In this document: positions 25,095 to 34,192 of the stretch, piece after piece
How positions within the stretch are numbered: the first letter of the stretch is position 1
How the letters are laid out: each line of letters begins with the position of its first letter
Assembly (NCBI GenBank): GCA_017942035.1
Contig: JAGAVG010000037.1
Span: 1 to 64,000 of the forward strand
DNA: 64,000 nucleotides
Direction of reading: 5' to 3'
Source of the DNA: a bacterium
GTDB taxonomy: Bacteria > Cyanobacteriota > Vampirovibrionia > Gastranaerophilales > Gastranaerophilaceae
Made by a program: the position numbers and the translations under genes
The notes under the pieces: model-generated
What the model saw: only the letters and a program-made list of their open reading frames with translations
What the model was told of the DNA's origin: nothing
The model's database searches: none

Positions 25095-27335
25095 TTAATC
25101 TCTTTGGGCTGTCAATAACATTTCATTTGGAATATAGAAATCTTTGATTCCGTAATGAGCATTAATAAACATAAATTCAACAGTTTCACCGCTTGCAATA
25201 TCTATACTGTCAAACGGAACTTTCACATCTATATATTTATCAAAAACAGCGGTAATAGCTTTCGGGTTATCAATTACCCATAGATTATTTGGAACGGCTT
25301 TAACAAGTCTAACCAGATTTAAGGCACCTTCATAGACCGATATTTGGATTTCGTTATGGAATTTTTCTTTAGAAATTGGAAGAATACTTTCAGCTTTATG
25401 AATTACTCGAATCGGAGAAGTAGGATGTTTCTTAGTACTTTCTCTTAAATAAACATACATTTGATTAACATTTTTACGCTGGTTACTTTCATCACTAAAA
25501 TACTGATTTATATAAAATCTAAAGTACAAATTATCTTTGTCATATCCGAAACAAATTCTGTTAAAAAATTTGTCTTTTTTTAGCACAGGCCCGTCCGGAA
25601 TATCAATACATCCGGCGTTTAACCAGGACGCATCATCGTTTTCTTCTCCGGTAACATTCGGTGTAATCTCACCTTTTGGGTATCTTGAAGGTTTTGTTAT
25701 TGCTGAAAGCAGTGGAGTATCAAGATATTTCGGGTAATCCAGACCCATATATATGTATATATTTTTTAAGTGTTCTCTAAAAATATAATCAAAAATGTTA
25801 TCTCGTCCGGAATCGTTTGGTTCACCATACCACCAGAACCAGTCACTACCTTCTGATATAAAAAGTTCCTTTCGAGCCAGGTCAATGTTTGGATGTGTCG
25901 GATTTTGTTTTACAAACGCAGAAAAATCATCTCTTACATTTTTCAGATATGTCCAGGCAAAATTCTTCAGCGGCTCATCAATCCATAATTTAAAATTACG
26001 ATTAATCCAAGAACCTGGCGTAATCTTATTCAGCGGTTTTACATACTCATCTTTTTCAATATAATCACTCAAAAGAACAGTTTCTAAAGTTTCATCTTTT
26101 TCGATTAAGGAATAGAGAGTTTTTAAGAAAATATCACCGTCATTTGAATAATTTTCCCAGCAATTTTCTCCATCCATAGCTATTGTTAAAAGATGACTTT
26201 CATCAGGAGATGACAAAAGTTTTCCCTGAGTTACTTTTATCCTGTCGTAAAGGTCATTTGCAGCCGCAACAGGATCGTGATTGAAATATTCAAAACTTAT
26301 CAAGTTTGGAATTATTGCGTCTCTGAATATTATTTTCAAATCGGAATTTTTGGTTTTATAACTATATGTTTTTAAAAGATGGTAAGGGTCTTCCAAATAT
26401 CCGCGAAAATCTCTTACAAAATCAAAGTTCATTGAACTTGCAAGTATACCTTCATCTGAAATTGTCCATTCTGCCCCTACAGATTTAAATAAATCGAGTT
26501 CTTTCGGGCTTACGCAATGCTCAGATGGCCAAATTCCTTTAGGCCGTTTCCCGAATAATTCTTCTACTCTATCTAGTGCGGTTACGGTTTGGATTTTAGC
26601 ATCAAGTTCCATTTTTAAATTATCCGGCAAACCATTTTTAACATTTGCGGAAATACCCTTTACATCTAACAAAATTGGAAGTATCGGATGGTAATAAGGA
26701 CTTGTTGTTATTTCAATCTTACCTTCTTCCTGAAGGCGTTTGTATGTCGGAATAATCTGTCGTATTATTTCTCGCTGAATTTCAATTATTCTAACTCGAT
26801 CTTCATAGGTATAATTTTTACCTTTTTTGACAAGTTTTTTTAATTCCGGTATTGATTGCTTAAACGCAGGGTCAATCCAAACAATATTAAATAATGCCAT
26901 TAAATCAGAATATTCCTGCTCGCTAAAAGCATCTAAATCAAGGTTTTTTAGACTCTGATATTTTTGAAAAAGCCGGCGGTACTCAGAATTCGGCAATATC
27001 ATAGTATGATAATTTGCATCAAAAAAGTTATTTAATATAAATTCTTTATCGGATGCATTCAAGTCCTCAACTTTCATAACAGTTAGTCTTGAATGTATAT
27101 CGTGAAAACCATTTTCAGCATAATTAATAATACTGTCCAATAATACCGGCACCAGATTAAAATTTAGTTTCAAGTTTTTAAAATTTTCAACCTGAAGAGC
27201 CATATCCAGATAGTCTTTCACTGCATGCAATCGAACCCATGGCATAAGAAAATCTCCTTGCGCTGAAAGTTGATATATAGGCTGATGCATGTGCCAGTAG
27301 AATGCTATTGATAACTTTTTTTGTTGACTCATCAT
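25095..27335 (-). CDS. GH57 glycoside hydrolase
   Basis: 746 residues. GH57 signatures: YWHMHQPIY at the N-terminus, the catalytic nucleophile region GIWPSEHCVSP with E272, and the acid/base region IAMDGENCWENYSNDGD with D388. After the (beta/alpha)7 barrel comes a helical part including SDWFWWYGEPNDSG and then a beta-rich C-terminal domain (about 570-746) like that of alpha-glucan-acting GH57 enzymes. Likely substrate is starch or glycogen-type alpha-glucan inside the cell; no signal peptide is visible. A TTCACA-16-TATAAT promoter lies about 50 nt upstream of the ATG at 27335; the ribosome site is weak. Confidence 0.9.
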   Translation of the reverse strand: MMSQQKKLSIAFYWHMHQPIYQLSAQGDFLMPWVRLHAVKDYLDMALQVENFKNLKLNFNLVPVLLDSIINYAENGFHDIHSRLTVMKVEDLNASDKEFILNNFFDANYHTMILPNSEYRRLFQKYQSLKNLDLDAFSEQEYSDLMALFNIVWIDPAFKQSIPELKKLVKKGKNYTYEDRVRIIEIQREIIRQIIPTYKRLQEEGKIEITTSPYYHPILPILLDVKGISANVKNGLPDNLKMELDAKIQTVTALDRVEELFGKRPKGIWPSEHCVSPKELDLFKSVGAEWTISDEGILASSMNFDFVRDFRGYLEDPYHLLKTYSYKTKNSDLKIIFRDAIIPNLISFEYFNHDPVAAANDLYDRIKVTQGKLLSSPDESHLLTIAMDGENCWENYSNDGDIFLKTLYSLIEKDETLETVLLSDYIEKDEYVKPLNKITPGSWINRNFKLWIDEPLKNFAWTYLKNVRDDFSAFVKQNPTHPNIDLARKELFISEGSDWFWWYGEPNDSGRDNIFDYIFREHLKNIYIYMGLDYPKYLDTPLLSAITKPSRYPKGEITPNVTGEENDDASWLNAGCIDIPDGPVLKKDKFFNRICFGYDKDNLYFRFYINQYFSDESNQRKNVNQMYVYLRESTKKHPTSPIRVIHKAESILPISKEKFHNEIQISVYEGALNLVRLVKAVPNNLWVIDNPKAITAVFDKYIDVKVPFDSIDIASGETVEFMFINAHYGIKDFYIPNEMLLTAQRD

Positions 27336-27417
27336 TTTTATTAAATCCAGACCAATTCTTATCTAAATTATAACATGAAAAAAAATTTTGTGAATAATAA
27401 ATCCCCTGGCTTAAGCC

Positions 27418-27446
27418 TTGACTTTTATTTTTGTGTAAAGTAATAT
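27418..27446 (+). promoter_or_regulatory. promoter of tRNA-Cys
   Basis: TTGACT (27418-27423), 17-nt spacer, TAATAT (27441-27446); the expected start is about 8 nt before the tRNA. Confidence 0.75.
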
Positions 27447-27460
27447 AAAGTAACAGAGAT

Positions 27461-27532
27461 GGCGACATGGCCAAGTGGTAAGGCAGAAGCCTGCAAAGCT
27501 TTTATCCCCCAGTTCGAATCTGGGTGTCGCCT
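27461..27532 (+). tRNA. tRNA-Cys (GCA)
   Basis: Acceptor GGCGACA pairs with TGTCGCC. The anticodon loop CTGCAAA is closed by a GAAGC / GCTTT-type stem and gives anticodon GCA. The T-arm has AGTTCGAATCTGG. CCA is not encoded. It has its own promoter and terminator. Confidence 0.95.
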
Positions 27533-27547
27533 TTTTATTCAAAACAG

Positions 27548-27572
27548 TTTGCCTTTGCGGGCAAATTTTTTT
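27548..27572 (+). terminator. terminator of tRNA-Cys
   Basis: TTTGCC / GGCAAA stem with a short loop and a run of seven T. Confidence 0.85.
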
Positions 27573-27608
27573 ATGCTTAAATTATAAAAAACAGATTGTG
27601 AGTTAAGA

Positions 27609-28919
27609 ATGAATATTTTATTAAATCCGGTAGTTATTTCAGTTTTTATATTATGTGCACTATGCCTTTTACGGGTAAATGTATTATTAGCACTTATGGT
27701 TTCGGCCATTTCTGCGGGAATTGTTTCCGGAATGCCGATTGAGAAGATTATGAATACATTTGTTTCCGGCATGGGCGGGAATTCTGAAACAGCCCTGAGT
27801 TACATTCTTTTGGGAATGTTTGCCGCCGCAATGTCTCATACTGGATTGGCTGGCGTGCTTGCTAGAAAAATTGCCGGTGTAATTAAGTCAAAAAAATTCC
27901 TCCTGCTTTTTGTCCTTGCTTTTATTGCAATGCTTTCACAGAATTTAATTCCGGTGCACATTGCTTTTATCCCGATTTTAATCCCGCCGCTTTTGCATGT
28001 AATGAACAAATTAAAACTCGACAGACGCGCGGTCGCTTGTGCGCTTGCCTATGGACTCAAAACACCTTATATTGTGGTACCGGCAGGGTTTGGATTAATT
28101 TTTCAGGGCTTAATCGCTGATAACATTAACCAAAACGGCATGCATGTTTTGAAAGCCGATATATGGCATTATAACTGGGTTTTAGGACTTGCGATGACCG
28201 CTGGTTTTCTTTGGGCAATTTTTGTTTCTTACAGAAAAGATCGTGTATATGAAGATATTAATATTGAAGAGGATAATGAAATAAAAAATATTCCCCTAAA
28301 ACTCAATCGCAGTCACTATATTACACTTCTTGCTGCCTTTGCTACACTAATAGTTCAGTTATGGTCAAAATCTCTACCGCTCGGAGCACTTGTAGGGCTT
28401 GGAATCGTATTCGGCGCAGGTGCTGTAAAGCATGGGAAAATGGATAAACTCATGGATGAAGGTATCGGTTTAATGGGCTATGTTGCCTTTGTAATGCTTG
28501 TAGCGGCCGGATTTGCTGCAGTGTTAAAATATACTGGCGGAATAGAAACTTTAATTGATGCAATTGCTCCATTAATGGCTTACAGCAAGTTTTTGGCAAT
28601 ATTCCTTATGCTGCTATGCGGACTTTTTATAACAATAGGAATTGGAACATCCTTCGGAACAATCCCGATACTCGCTGTATTCTTTGTTCCTGTATGTATT
28701 CATTTAGGTTTAAGTGTACCTTCTACAGTTATTATTTTATCAGCCGCTGCCGCCTTGGGAGATGCCGGCTCTCCAGCTTCTGACACTACTTTGGGGCCTA
28801 CAGCAGGTTTGAATGCTGACGGAGCTCACAATCACATAAAAGATACCTGTATCCCTACATTTTTACACTATAACATCCCTCTTTTCGTATTTGCGCTCAT
28901 TGCAGCATATTTATTCTAA
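27609..28919 (+). CDS. Na+/H+ antiporter family carrier (YuiF/NhaC-like)
   Basis: 436 residues with about 11-12 membrane segments and a charged central loop (about 208-225: RKDRVYEDINIEEDNEIKN). The C-terminal half has GIGTSFGTIPILAVFFVPV and GDAGSPASDTTLGPTAGLN, conserved in the ion transporter group that includes NhaC and the Bacillus YuiF amino-acid carrier. It probably exchanges Na+ and H+ or takes up an amino acid across the inner membrane; the sequence does not decide. The ribosome site is weak (TTAAG). It follows the tRNA-Cys unit. Confidence 0.85.
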   Translation: MNILLNPVVISVFILCALCLLRVNVLLALMVSAISAGIVSGMPIEKIMNTFVSGMGGNSETALSYILLGMFAAAMSHTGLAGVLARKIAGVIKSKKFLLLFVLAFIAMLSQNLIPVHIAFIPILIPPLLHVMNKLKLDRRAVACALAYGLKTPYIVVPAGFGLIFQGLIADNINQNGMHVLKADIWHYNWVLGLAMTAGFLWAIFVSYRKDRVYEDINIEEDNEIKNIPLKLNRSHYITLLAAFATLIVQLWSKSLPLGALVGLGIVFGAGAVKHGKMDKLMDEGIGLMGYVAFVMLVAAGFAAVLKYTGGIETLIDAIAPLMAYSKFLAIFLMLLCGLFITIGIGTSFGTIPILAVFFVPVCIHLGLSVPSTVIILSAAAALGDAGSPASDTTLGPTAGLNADGAHNHIKDTCIPTFLHYNIPLFVFALIAAYLF

Positions 28920-28927
28920 ATTCATAA

Positions 28928-28950
28928 AAAAAAGGGAGCAAATGCTCCCG
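28928..28950 (-). terminator. reverse-strand terminator without an annotated gene
   Basis: Read on the reverse strand, CGGGAGCATTTGCTCCC is followed by eight T. On the forward strand no T-run follows, so it does not fit the antiporter gene as a normal terminator. The reverse transcript it would end must arise in 28950-29200, where no gene is seen. The remaining 406-bp gap (28920-29325) holds the promoter and hairpins listed next and AT-rich sequence without a clear frame. Confidence 0.55.
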
Positions 28951-29209
28951 TTGGAATTAAGAATAGCTGGAAGTATGAAAAAGATTAATTATATTAAATC
29001 TAAATTTAATATATATATCAATAGCCCATGTCGGTAACTTTTGAGCTAATATGAACTTTTGTAACAATAGAAACTTGCTAAAATAGTAGTAATAAAAAAA
29101 CGGTGGAAATCCTTATTATTAACGGAATAAGTGTACTTTTTGCACTTTATCGTAAACACCTTAATATAACGGGCTTTTACATATTTTAACAAATCTTGAG
29201 TAAAGGGGG

Positions 29210-29238
29210 TTGACAAAATAATTATTATAGCTTATAGT
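29210..29238 (+). promoter_or_regulatory. strong promoter of the 92-aa gene
   Basis: TTGACA (29210-29215), 17-nt spacer, TATAGT (29233-29238). The best match to the housekeeping consensus in the window. Expected start near 29245, giving a leader of about 80 nt. Confidence 0.8.
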
Positions 29239-29249
29239 GAAAATGTAAT

Positions 29250-29322
29250 ATGAAGTGTTAAATAAACACTTAATCAACTTGAGATACATCTCAAACCAAC
29301 GAGGGAAACCTCAAAGGAGGTA
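29250..29322 (+). promoter_or_regulatory. hairpin-rich 5' leader of the 92-aa gene
   Basis: Three consecutive small stem-loops precede the ATG: AAGTGTT…AACACTT (29252-29270), TTGAGAT…ATCTCAA (29279-29294) and GAGG-GAAA-CCTC (29301-29313 region). They are followed by AAAGGAGG. The last hairpin sits directly before the ribosome site. No known riboswitch class is recognised. Confidence 0.5.
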
Positions 29323-29325
29323 ACA

Positions 29326-29604
29326 ATGATTACAATAAATCCAGTAAAAATAATTTCGCCGGTATCATTTGGCGAAGGTAATAACATAAATCCGAGCGTA
29401 GGTATTTTGTCACTACAAAATCCAAATGCAAAGGTTAACTTTCAAAGAGATTTTAATTTAACTCAAAAATCAGATGCTGTACAGGGCAATCCTCTGACCG
29501 CACTTGGTTACAAATTTGTCAAGACTTATAATATACTATTTAACAAAAACAATGATAGTAATTCGCAAGATGCCGTAAGAGATCACATTGTCTATATGGC
29601 ATAA
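29326..29604 (+). CDS. small hypothetical protein (92 aa)
   Basis: Not recognised. It begins MITINPVKIISPVSFGEGNN, a beta-type start with the PVSFG pattern that I associate with lineage-specific short proteins of gut Gastranaerophilales. The rest is polar (NAKVNFQRDFNLTQKSD), with no signal peptide or membrane segment. Expression signals are excellent: consensus promoter, structured leader and AAAGGAGG 7 nt before the ATG. A hairpin terminator lies at 29688. A small, strongly expressed protein is the inference. Confidence 0.7.
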   Translation: MITINPVKIISPVSFGEGNNINPSVGILSLQNPNAKVNFQRDFNLTQKSDAVQGNPLTALGYKFVKTYNILFNKNNDSNSQDAVRDHIVYMA

Positions 29605-29687
29605 AAATATTTACCCAATATATTATATTTACCCTAATATCACATCACATTTACCCCTAAAGTGATATTATTTTCTTAAATTAACCG

Positions 29688-29719
29688 AAAAAATTGCCCG
29701 ATTATACGGGCAATTTTTT
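29688..29719 (+). terminator. terminator of the 92-aa gene
   Basis: AAAAATTGCCCG / CGGGCAATTTTTT stem with a 6-nt loop. It is symmetrical enough to work in both directions. Confidence 0.9.
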
Positions 29720-29767
29720 AAAAATATCGGATATCCTTTCTTTAGAAATAAAGAAAGGATATTAATT

Positions 29768-30157
29768 ATGAAAGATGAACACATTAAACAAGTTCGCAGG
29801 GATTGTAAAAAGGCATATGAATATTTTGTGAATAACCTTGCTTTTACACTGGGACCGGTTGAACTCAAGCATTTTATGGACAAAGGCGGAATAAGAGTTG
29901 TTGATGTAAGAGCTAAAGAAGATTATGATGCCGGACATATTCCGGGGGCAATATCTATACCAAAGGCTGAAATCGCCGATAATTTGGATAAACTTTCGAA
30001 AGAAGAAATTACGATTGTATATTGTTACAACCAGCAGTGCCATTTAGGGGCGAATGCTTGTATTATACTCGCAGACTTTGAATATCCTGTTATGCTGTTA
30101 GAAGGCGGATACAAGGTTTGGACAGAAGATTTCCGGTTTGCAGTCCAACAAAATTAA
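29768..30157 (+). CDS. rhodanese-like domain protein
   Basis: 129 residues, one rhodanese domain. Typical features: VVDVRAKEDYDAGHIPGAISIP (given here in part: DVRAKEDYDAGHIPGA), the active-site loop starting at C86 (YCYNQQCHLGANA) and LEGGYKVWTED near the end. Single-domain rhodaneses carry sulfane sulfur on the loop cysteine for sulfur transfer or sensing. Here a second cysteine (C91) lies within the loop, which could form a disulfide. About 25 extra N-terminal residues precede the domain. Ribosome site AAAGGA; terminator at 30178. Confidence 0.9.
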   Translation: MKDEHIKQVRRDCKKAYEYFVNNLAFTLGPVELKHFMDKGGIRVVDVRAKEDYDAGHIPGAISIPKAEIADNLDKLSKEEITIVYCYNQQCHLGANACIILADFEYPVMLLEGGYKVWTEDFRFAVQQN

Positions 30158-30177
30158 AAATTTGAATATTAGTAATA

Positions 30178-30206
30178 ATGCCGCAAAATAATTTTTGCGG
30201 CATTTT
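30178..30206 (+). terminator. terminator of the rhodanese gene
   Basis: GCCGCAAAA / TTTTGCGGC stem with a 4-nt loop followed by ATTTTG. Confidence 0.8.
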
Positions 30207-30233
30207 GAATAAGATATAAAATATAGAAAGAGT

Positions 30234-30872
30234 TTACCAATTTGTTCTTGTCATTAGTTGTTTGCCATTTTTGTCAAACATTTTTTCTTTATACCAAACC
30301 CCTTTGAATTTATGATCCGGCTCAAACATATATTGAATATCACGAGTTTCAAAAGCTATTGCACTGACAAGTTTTCCGTTTTTCTTATATTGCTTTGAGG
30401 TATAAGGAAAGTTAGGATAATTATCAGACATAACATCAATAAATTTAAGATTTCCGTATGCATCGTAATAATAAGCATGAGTCATATCATTTTTATACTG
30501 AATTGCATAACTTATAAGCAAGCCGCTTTTTGTATAAAACCCGCAAAGATTACAATCCTCAAGCTCAGTTACACCATTTTTAACCTGCCGGTAGTGTTCT
30601 TTACGATTTTTATCTTTGAAAAATGGTTTGTATTGCGCATTCCAATCTTGTTTTCTAAAAAGTCCAAAACTATCATCAACAAAAAGCAGATGTTCATAAT
30701 CGGAAATTTTCTTATTCCTTTGAAGCTGCGACATGTTAACCCAATCATAATCGGCTGATAGCTGAATAACTTTTTGTTCTTGATTATTAGCCGGTACATT
30801 TTGTTCAAGTGCAAATACTGACGGTGAGATAGCTGAAAGCAATATTGCAGTTGTTATAACGATCTTCTTCAT
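30234..30872 (-). CDS. secreted hypothetical protein with tyrosine-rich repeats (212 aa)
   Basis: Not recognised. A clear signal peptide (MKKIVITTAILLSAISPSVFA) of about 21 residues. The mature part is rich in Tyr, Asn and Lys and has beta-strand-like units of the form YxxxGxL: FYTKSGLLISYAIQYKN, YYYDAYGNLKFIDV, KQYKKNGKLVSAIAF, MFDKNGKQLMTRT. This looks like a MORN/YwqK-type toxin-antitoxin or Rhs-like beta repeat in shape only. It contains a CNLC pair. Exported; role unknown. Ribosome site TTGGAGG 8 nt before the ATG. Confidence 0.72.
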   Translation of the reverse strand: MKKIVITTAILLSAISPSVFALEQNVPANNQEQKVIQLSADYDWVNMSQLQRNKKISDYEHLLFVDDSFGLFRKQDWNAQYKPFFKDKNRKEHYRQVKNGVTELEDCNLCGFYTKSGLLISYAIQYKNDMTHAYYYDAYGNLKFIDVMSDNYPNFPYTSKQYKKNGKLVSAIAFETRDIQYMFEPDHKFKGVWYKEKMFDKNGKQLMTRTNW

Positions 30873-30908
30873 AAAATTTCCTCCAATGAAATATTAGTTA
30901 CAGATTAT

Positions 30909-33494
30909 TTATTTAAATAGATTTAATTGCGGAACTTCCGGAATTGAATCTGCTGATTTTTTACGTACCGCAAGATTATTTGAATAATCTTTTTGCATTC
31001 TGTTCATCAAATCCATTGAACGCTTGACGACTTGTGACGGTAAACCAGCCATTTTAGCAACCTGAATACCGTAACTTTTACTTGCTCCGCCCTGTACAAC
31101 TTTTCTCAAGAATTCGATTTCACCATTCTCTTCTGAAATTGTTATTCGGTAATTTTTTATTTGAGGATATTTTTGTGTCATCACGTTTAATTCATGATAG
31201 TGAGTTGCAAAAATACATCTTGCCTTTATTTTTTCGGCAATAAATTCTGCTACGGACCAGGCAATTGCAACACCATCATAGGTGCTAGTTCCCCTTCCAA
31301 TTTCATCGAGAAGAATAAAACTTCTTTGCGTTGCGGAATTCAAAATATAGGCTGTTTCAACCATTTCGACCATAAATGTAGATTGTCCCAGCGTCAAATC
31401 ATCACTGGCTCCGACTCTTGTATAAATTTTATCCACTATACCCAATTTTAAATAATCGCAAGGAACCCAGGCTCCTATTTGTGCCAAAATAACAATTAAC
31501 GCATTCTGACGCATATAAGTTGATTTACCGGCCATATTTGGTCCTGTCAATATCATAAACTGCGTTGAATCGTTTGCATTACATTTTAGTTCTAAATCAT
31601 TTGAAACGTATTCTCCAAGCGGTAATATTTTTTCAAGAACAGCATGGCGCCCGTTTTTTACGATAAAATCATCGCTTTCATCTATTATTGGTCTGCAATA
31701 ATTATTTTCCGCGGCAATTTGCGCTAATGAAACAAAAACATCACATTCAGCAATACATTGAGCTATTTCTCGGATAGTTGGAACGAACTCTTTCGAATAC
31801 TCTCTAAAGTCACAAAACAGTTTGTATTCAAGTTCTGAAGATTTAAATTTTGCAGAAACAACATCATCCTCATGCTTTTTAAGTTCTTCTGTAATATATC
31901 TTTCACTGCCAGAAAGTGTTTGTTTGCGAATATATGTATCCGGAACAAGATTTAATGAAGAATTTAAAACTTCGATATAATATCCGAAAATTCTGTTATC
32001 ATTGACTTTTAATGCTTTTATACCTGTACGTTGTCTCTCTCTTTCTTGAAATTCTTCAATCCATTTTTCTCCACCTGAAAGTAAATCGCGGAAGTAATCA
32101 AGTTCACCGCTTACACCTGGTTTTATAAGTCCGCCGTCTTTTAGAGAAGTTGGTGTATTTTCATCAATAATCGTTCGTTTAATAATCTCTGCATATTCTG
32201 CTATTTCATCTTTATAATCTTCAACATTCTTTAACGGATTATTTTCCAGTTTTGAACAAACTTCCAAAAGTTGAGGGAGAACAAATAGAGAATCTCTTAA
32301 TCCTACAAATTCCCTTGGTGACAATGAACCACTGCTCATTCTGGTTGCAAATCTTTGAATATCAGATATATTTTCCATTAATGCTGAAATTTTAAATCTT
32401 ATACTTGAATTTTCAACCAATTCACTAACGAAATTCTGTCGGAAAATAATATCCTCAACATTCTTTAATGGCTGACAAATCCAACTTTTCAGAAGTCTTG
32501 CACCCATATTTGTTTTAGTTTTATCAATTGCCCATAAAAGAGAACCATATTTACTTTTTCCTCTCAGGGTTTCAATAAGTTCAAGGTTTTTACGGGTTGC
32601 ACCATCAAGAATCATGTATTCTGAAAGCTCATAAGGCTCAATTCTTTCAAATACCGGAATTGCACCTTTTAGATTTTCCCAGGCATACGCCAACAGAGCT
32701 CCTGCAGCTCTAAAACCTAAACGGTATTGGGAATAACCGAAACTTTCAAGATTTGCATTATTAAAAACAGCTTGCAGATTATTTTTAGCAAAGTTTTCTT
32801 CAAAAATACTTGTTGGAACTTTTGAACAATTATATAGTTTCACAATCATTTCAGGCAAATCGATCTTAGTTTCCGGAACAATTTGAAAAGGTTTAATCTC
32901 CTGTTGAATCGCCGGAGCAACAATTTCAGAAGGCTTAATCCTTGCAAGTTCTGACATTATAAGATCATAATTTGCCTGAGTCGTTTTAAATTCTCCAGTT
33001 GAAATATCTGCGTAAGCAAATCCATAATCATCGCTTTTTTCATCATGAAAAAGTGCACAAATATAATTATTTGATTTTTGTTCAAGAAAATCTGTTTCAG
33101 TGATAGTTCCGGACGTAATAATTCTTGTAACGCCTCTTTTTACAATCCCTTTTACCTCTTTTGGATCTTCAAGCTGCTCACATATTGCAACTTTTATATT
33201 TTTAGCAACAAGTTTTTCCAGATAATTATTAATCGCTTTTACCGGAATGCCGGCAAGAGGAACTTTACCCAATGCTTTACCGCCTTCACGAGCTGTAAGT
33301 GTCAATTCCAGAACTTTTGACATAAGCTTTGCATCTTCGAAAAAAGTTTCATAAAAATCGCCGAGACGGAATAGTAAAAGTGCATCCGGATTTTGTCGTT
33401 TTATTTCAAGATACTGCCTCATCCCCGGTGAAATTTCTTTTGAAGTCATGTCAACTTCGCATGATTTTATGTTATTGATTTCTTGATTTTTCAT
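30909..33494 (-). CDS. mutS: DNA mismatch repair protein MutS
   Basis: 861 residues from the ATG at 33494. The mismatch-binding domain I has LLFRLGDFYETFFEDA; the ATPase has Walker A TGPNMAGKSTYMRQ, Walker B FILLDEIGRGTSTYDG, and ATHYHEL. The C-terminus has GLPSQVVKRS. MutS recognises mispairs and recruits MutL (not in the window). A longer reading to 33683 is rejected: its extra N-terminus (MARSIISICVGL) overlaps the divergent gene and the promoter. A TTGTCA-18-TATAAT promoter lies 12 nt before the ATG and no ribosome site is present; an internal ATG at 33449 (MTSKEISPGMRQYL) is an alternative start. Confidence 0.95.
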   Translation of the reverse strand: MKNQEINNIKSCEVDMTSKEISPGMRQYLEIKRQNPDALLLFRLGDFYETFFEDAKLMSKVLELTLTAREGGKALGKVPLAGIPVKAINNYLEKLVAKNIKVAICEQLEDPKEVKGIVKRGVTRIITSGTITETDFLEQKSNNYICALFHDEKSDDYGFAYADISTGEFKTTQANYDLIMSELARIKPSEIVAPAIQQEIKPFQIVPETKIDLPEMIVKLYNCSKVPTSIFEENFAKNNLQAVFNNANLESFGYSQYRLGFRAAGALLAYAWENLKGAIPVFERIEPYELSEYMILDGATRKNLELIETLRGKSKYGSLLWAIDKTKTNMGARLLKSWICQPLKNVEDIIFRQNFVSELVENSSIRFKISALMENISDIQRFATRMSSGSLSPREFVGLRDSLFVLPQLLEVCSKLENNPLKNVEDYKDEIAEYAEIIKRTIIDENTPTSLKDGGLIKPGVSGELDYFRDLLSGGEKWIEEFQERERQRTGIKALKVNDNRIFGYYIEVLNSSLNLVPDTYIRKQTLSGSERYITEELKKHEDDVVSAKFKSSELEYKLFCDFREYSKEFVPTIREIAQCIAECDVFVSLAQIAAENNYCRPIIDESDDFIVKNGRHAVLEKILPLGEYVSNDLELKCNANDSTQFMILTGPNMAGKSTYMRQNALIVILAQIGAWVPCDYLKLGIVDKIYTRVGASDDLTLGQSTFMVEMVETAYILNSATQRSFILLDEIGRGTSTYDGVAIAWSVAEFIAEKIKARCIFATHYHELNVMTQKYPQIKNYRITISEENGEIEFLRKVVQGGASKSYGIQVAKMAGLPSQVVKRSMDLMNRMQKDYSNNLAVRKKSADSIPEVPQLNLFK

Positions 33495-33537
33495 AACTAT
33501 AATAATATTATACCAGAAAAAATATAAGGATGACAAC

Positions 33538-34137
33538 ATGGGCTGTTTAAAAAATTTTTTGAGAGCAATACTTATAACACTTGCTGTTATTGGGTTTTTA
33601 GCAATTGGCGGAAAAGATTTTATTGTTAAGTATATTAAACAATGGTTTAACCCGACACAAATAGAGATGATGGAGCGAGCCAAAAAAGTTGGTGATTTTT
33701 CAAAAATATCGGAAGAATTTGAAATTGAAAAAGCTGCCGGAATTATGGGCTATAATGCTGTTGTAGCTGAACACAAAGCTTCCGGACAAAAAATGTTTGT
33801 TATTGATACCGGTAAAAAAGAAATAATTACACAAAATGATTTGCTTTCTGATAATATTGAGGAAAAGCTTCTGAATACCGCTCATAAGTTCAAATATCAG
33901 TCAATTTCAGCAGAAGATATTAAAGTTGTGAAAAAAGGTTCAATAAATACATTCGGAAAAGACGCACCTTATATAAAATTCAATGCGCGTGTCTCTAAAC
34001 TACCTATGGGGGAAATCTCAGGGATAATTTCAGTTGTTAAAAATAATGATGGTGCCACCAGAACTATCATTTCTGTCAACGAAAAAAATAAATATTCGCA
34101 GTTAATTTCTGATGAATTTTTCAGAAAAATAAAATAA
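33538..34137 (+). CDS. membrane-anchored hypothetical protein (199 aa)
   Basis: Not recognised. One N-terminal hydrophobic segment (about 8-25: AILITLAVIGFLAIGG) acts as an uncleaved anchor or signal. The rest is a soluble domain with GIMGYNAVVAEHKASGQKMF, VIDTGKKEIITQNDLL, and a C-terminal beta region (PYIKFNARVSKLPMGEISG). Divergent from mutS; its AAGGATGACAAC ribosome region overlaps the -35 of the mutS promoter on the other strand. Confidence 0.7.
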   Translation: MGCLKNFLRAILITLAVIGFLAIGGKDFIVKYIKQWFNPTQIEMMERAKKVGDFSKISEEFEIEKAAGIMGYNAVVAEHKASGQKMFVIDTGKKEIITQNDLLSDNIEEKLLNTAHKFKYQSISAEDIKVVKKGSINTFGKDAPYIKFNARVSKLPMGEISGIISVVKNNDGATRTIISVNEKNKYSQLISDEFFRKIK

Positions 34138-34157
34138 TTGTAATTTTATAAAAACAC

Positions 34158-34186
34158 TTGAAATTTATACAAAAATGTTTTATAAT
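34158..34186 (+). promoter_or_regulatory. leaderless promoter of the 69-aa gene
   Basis: TTGAAA (34158-34163), 17-nt spacer, TATAAT (34181-34186), then ATTGTT and the ATG at 34193. The start of transcription should coincide with the ATG. Confidence 0.7.
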
Positions 34187-34192
34187 ATTGTT

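Noticed and set aside
28928-28950. Hairpin as terminator of the antiporter gene
   Set aside because: On the forward strand the stem is preceded by A residues but not followed by T residues, so it only fits the reverse direction.
33495-33683. N-terminal extension of MutS to 33683
   Set aside because: It covers the divergent promoter and the start of the 199-aa gene, and MutS proteins start near the LLFRLGDFYE domain.
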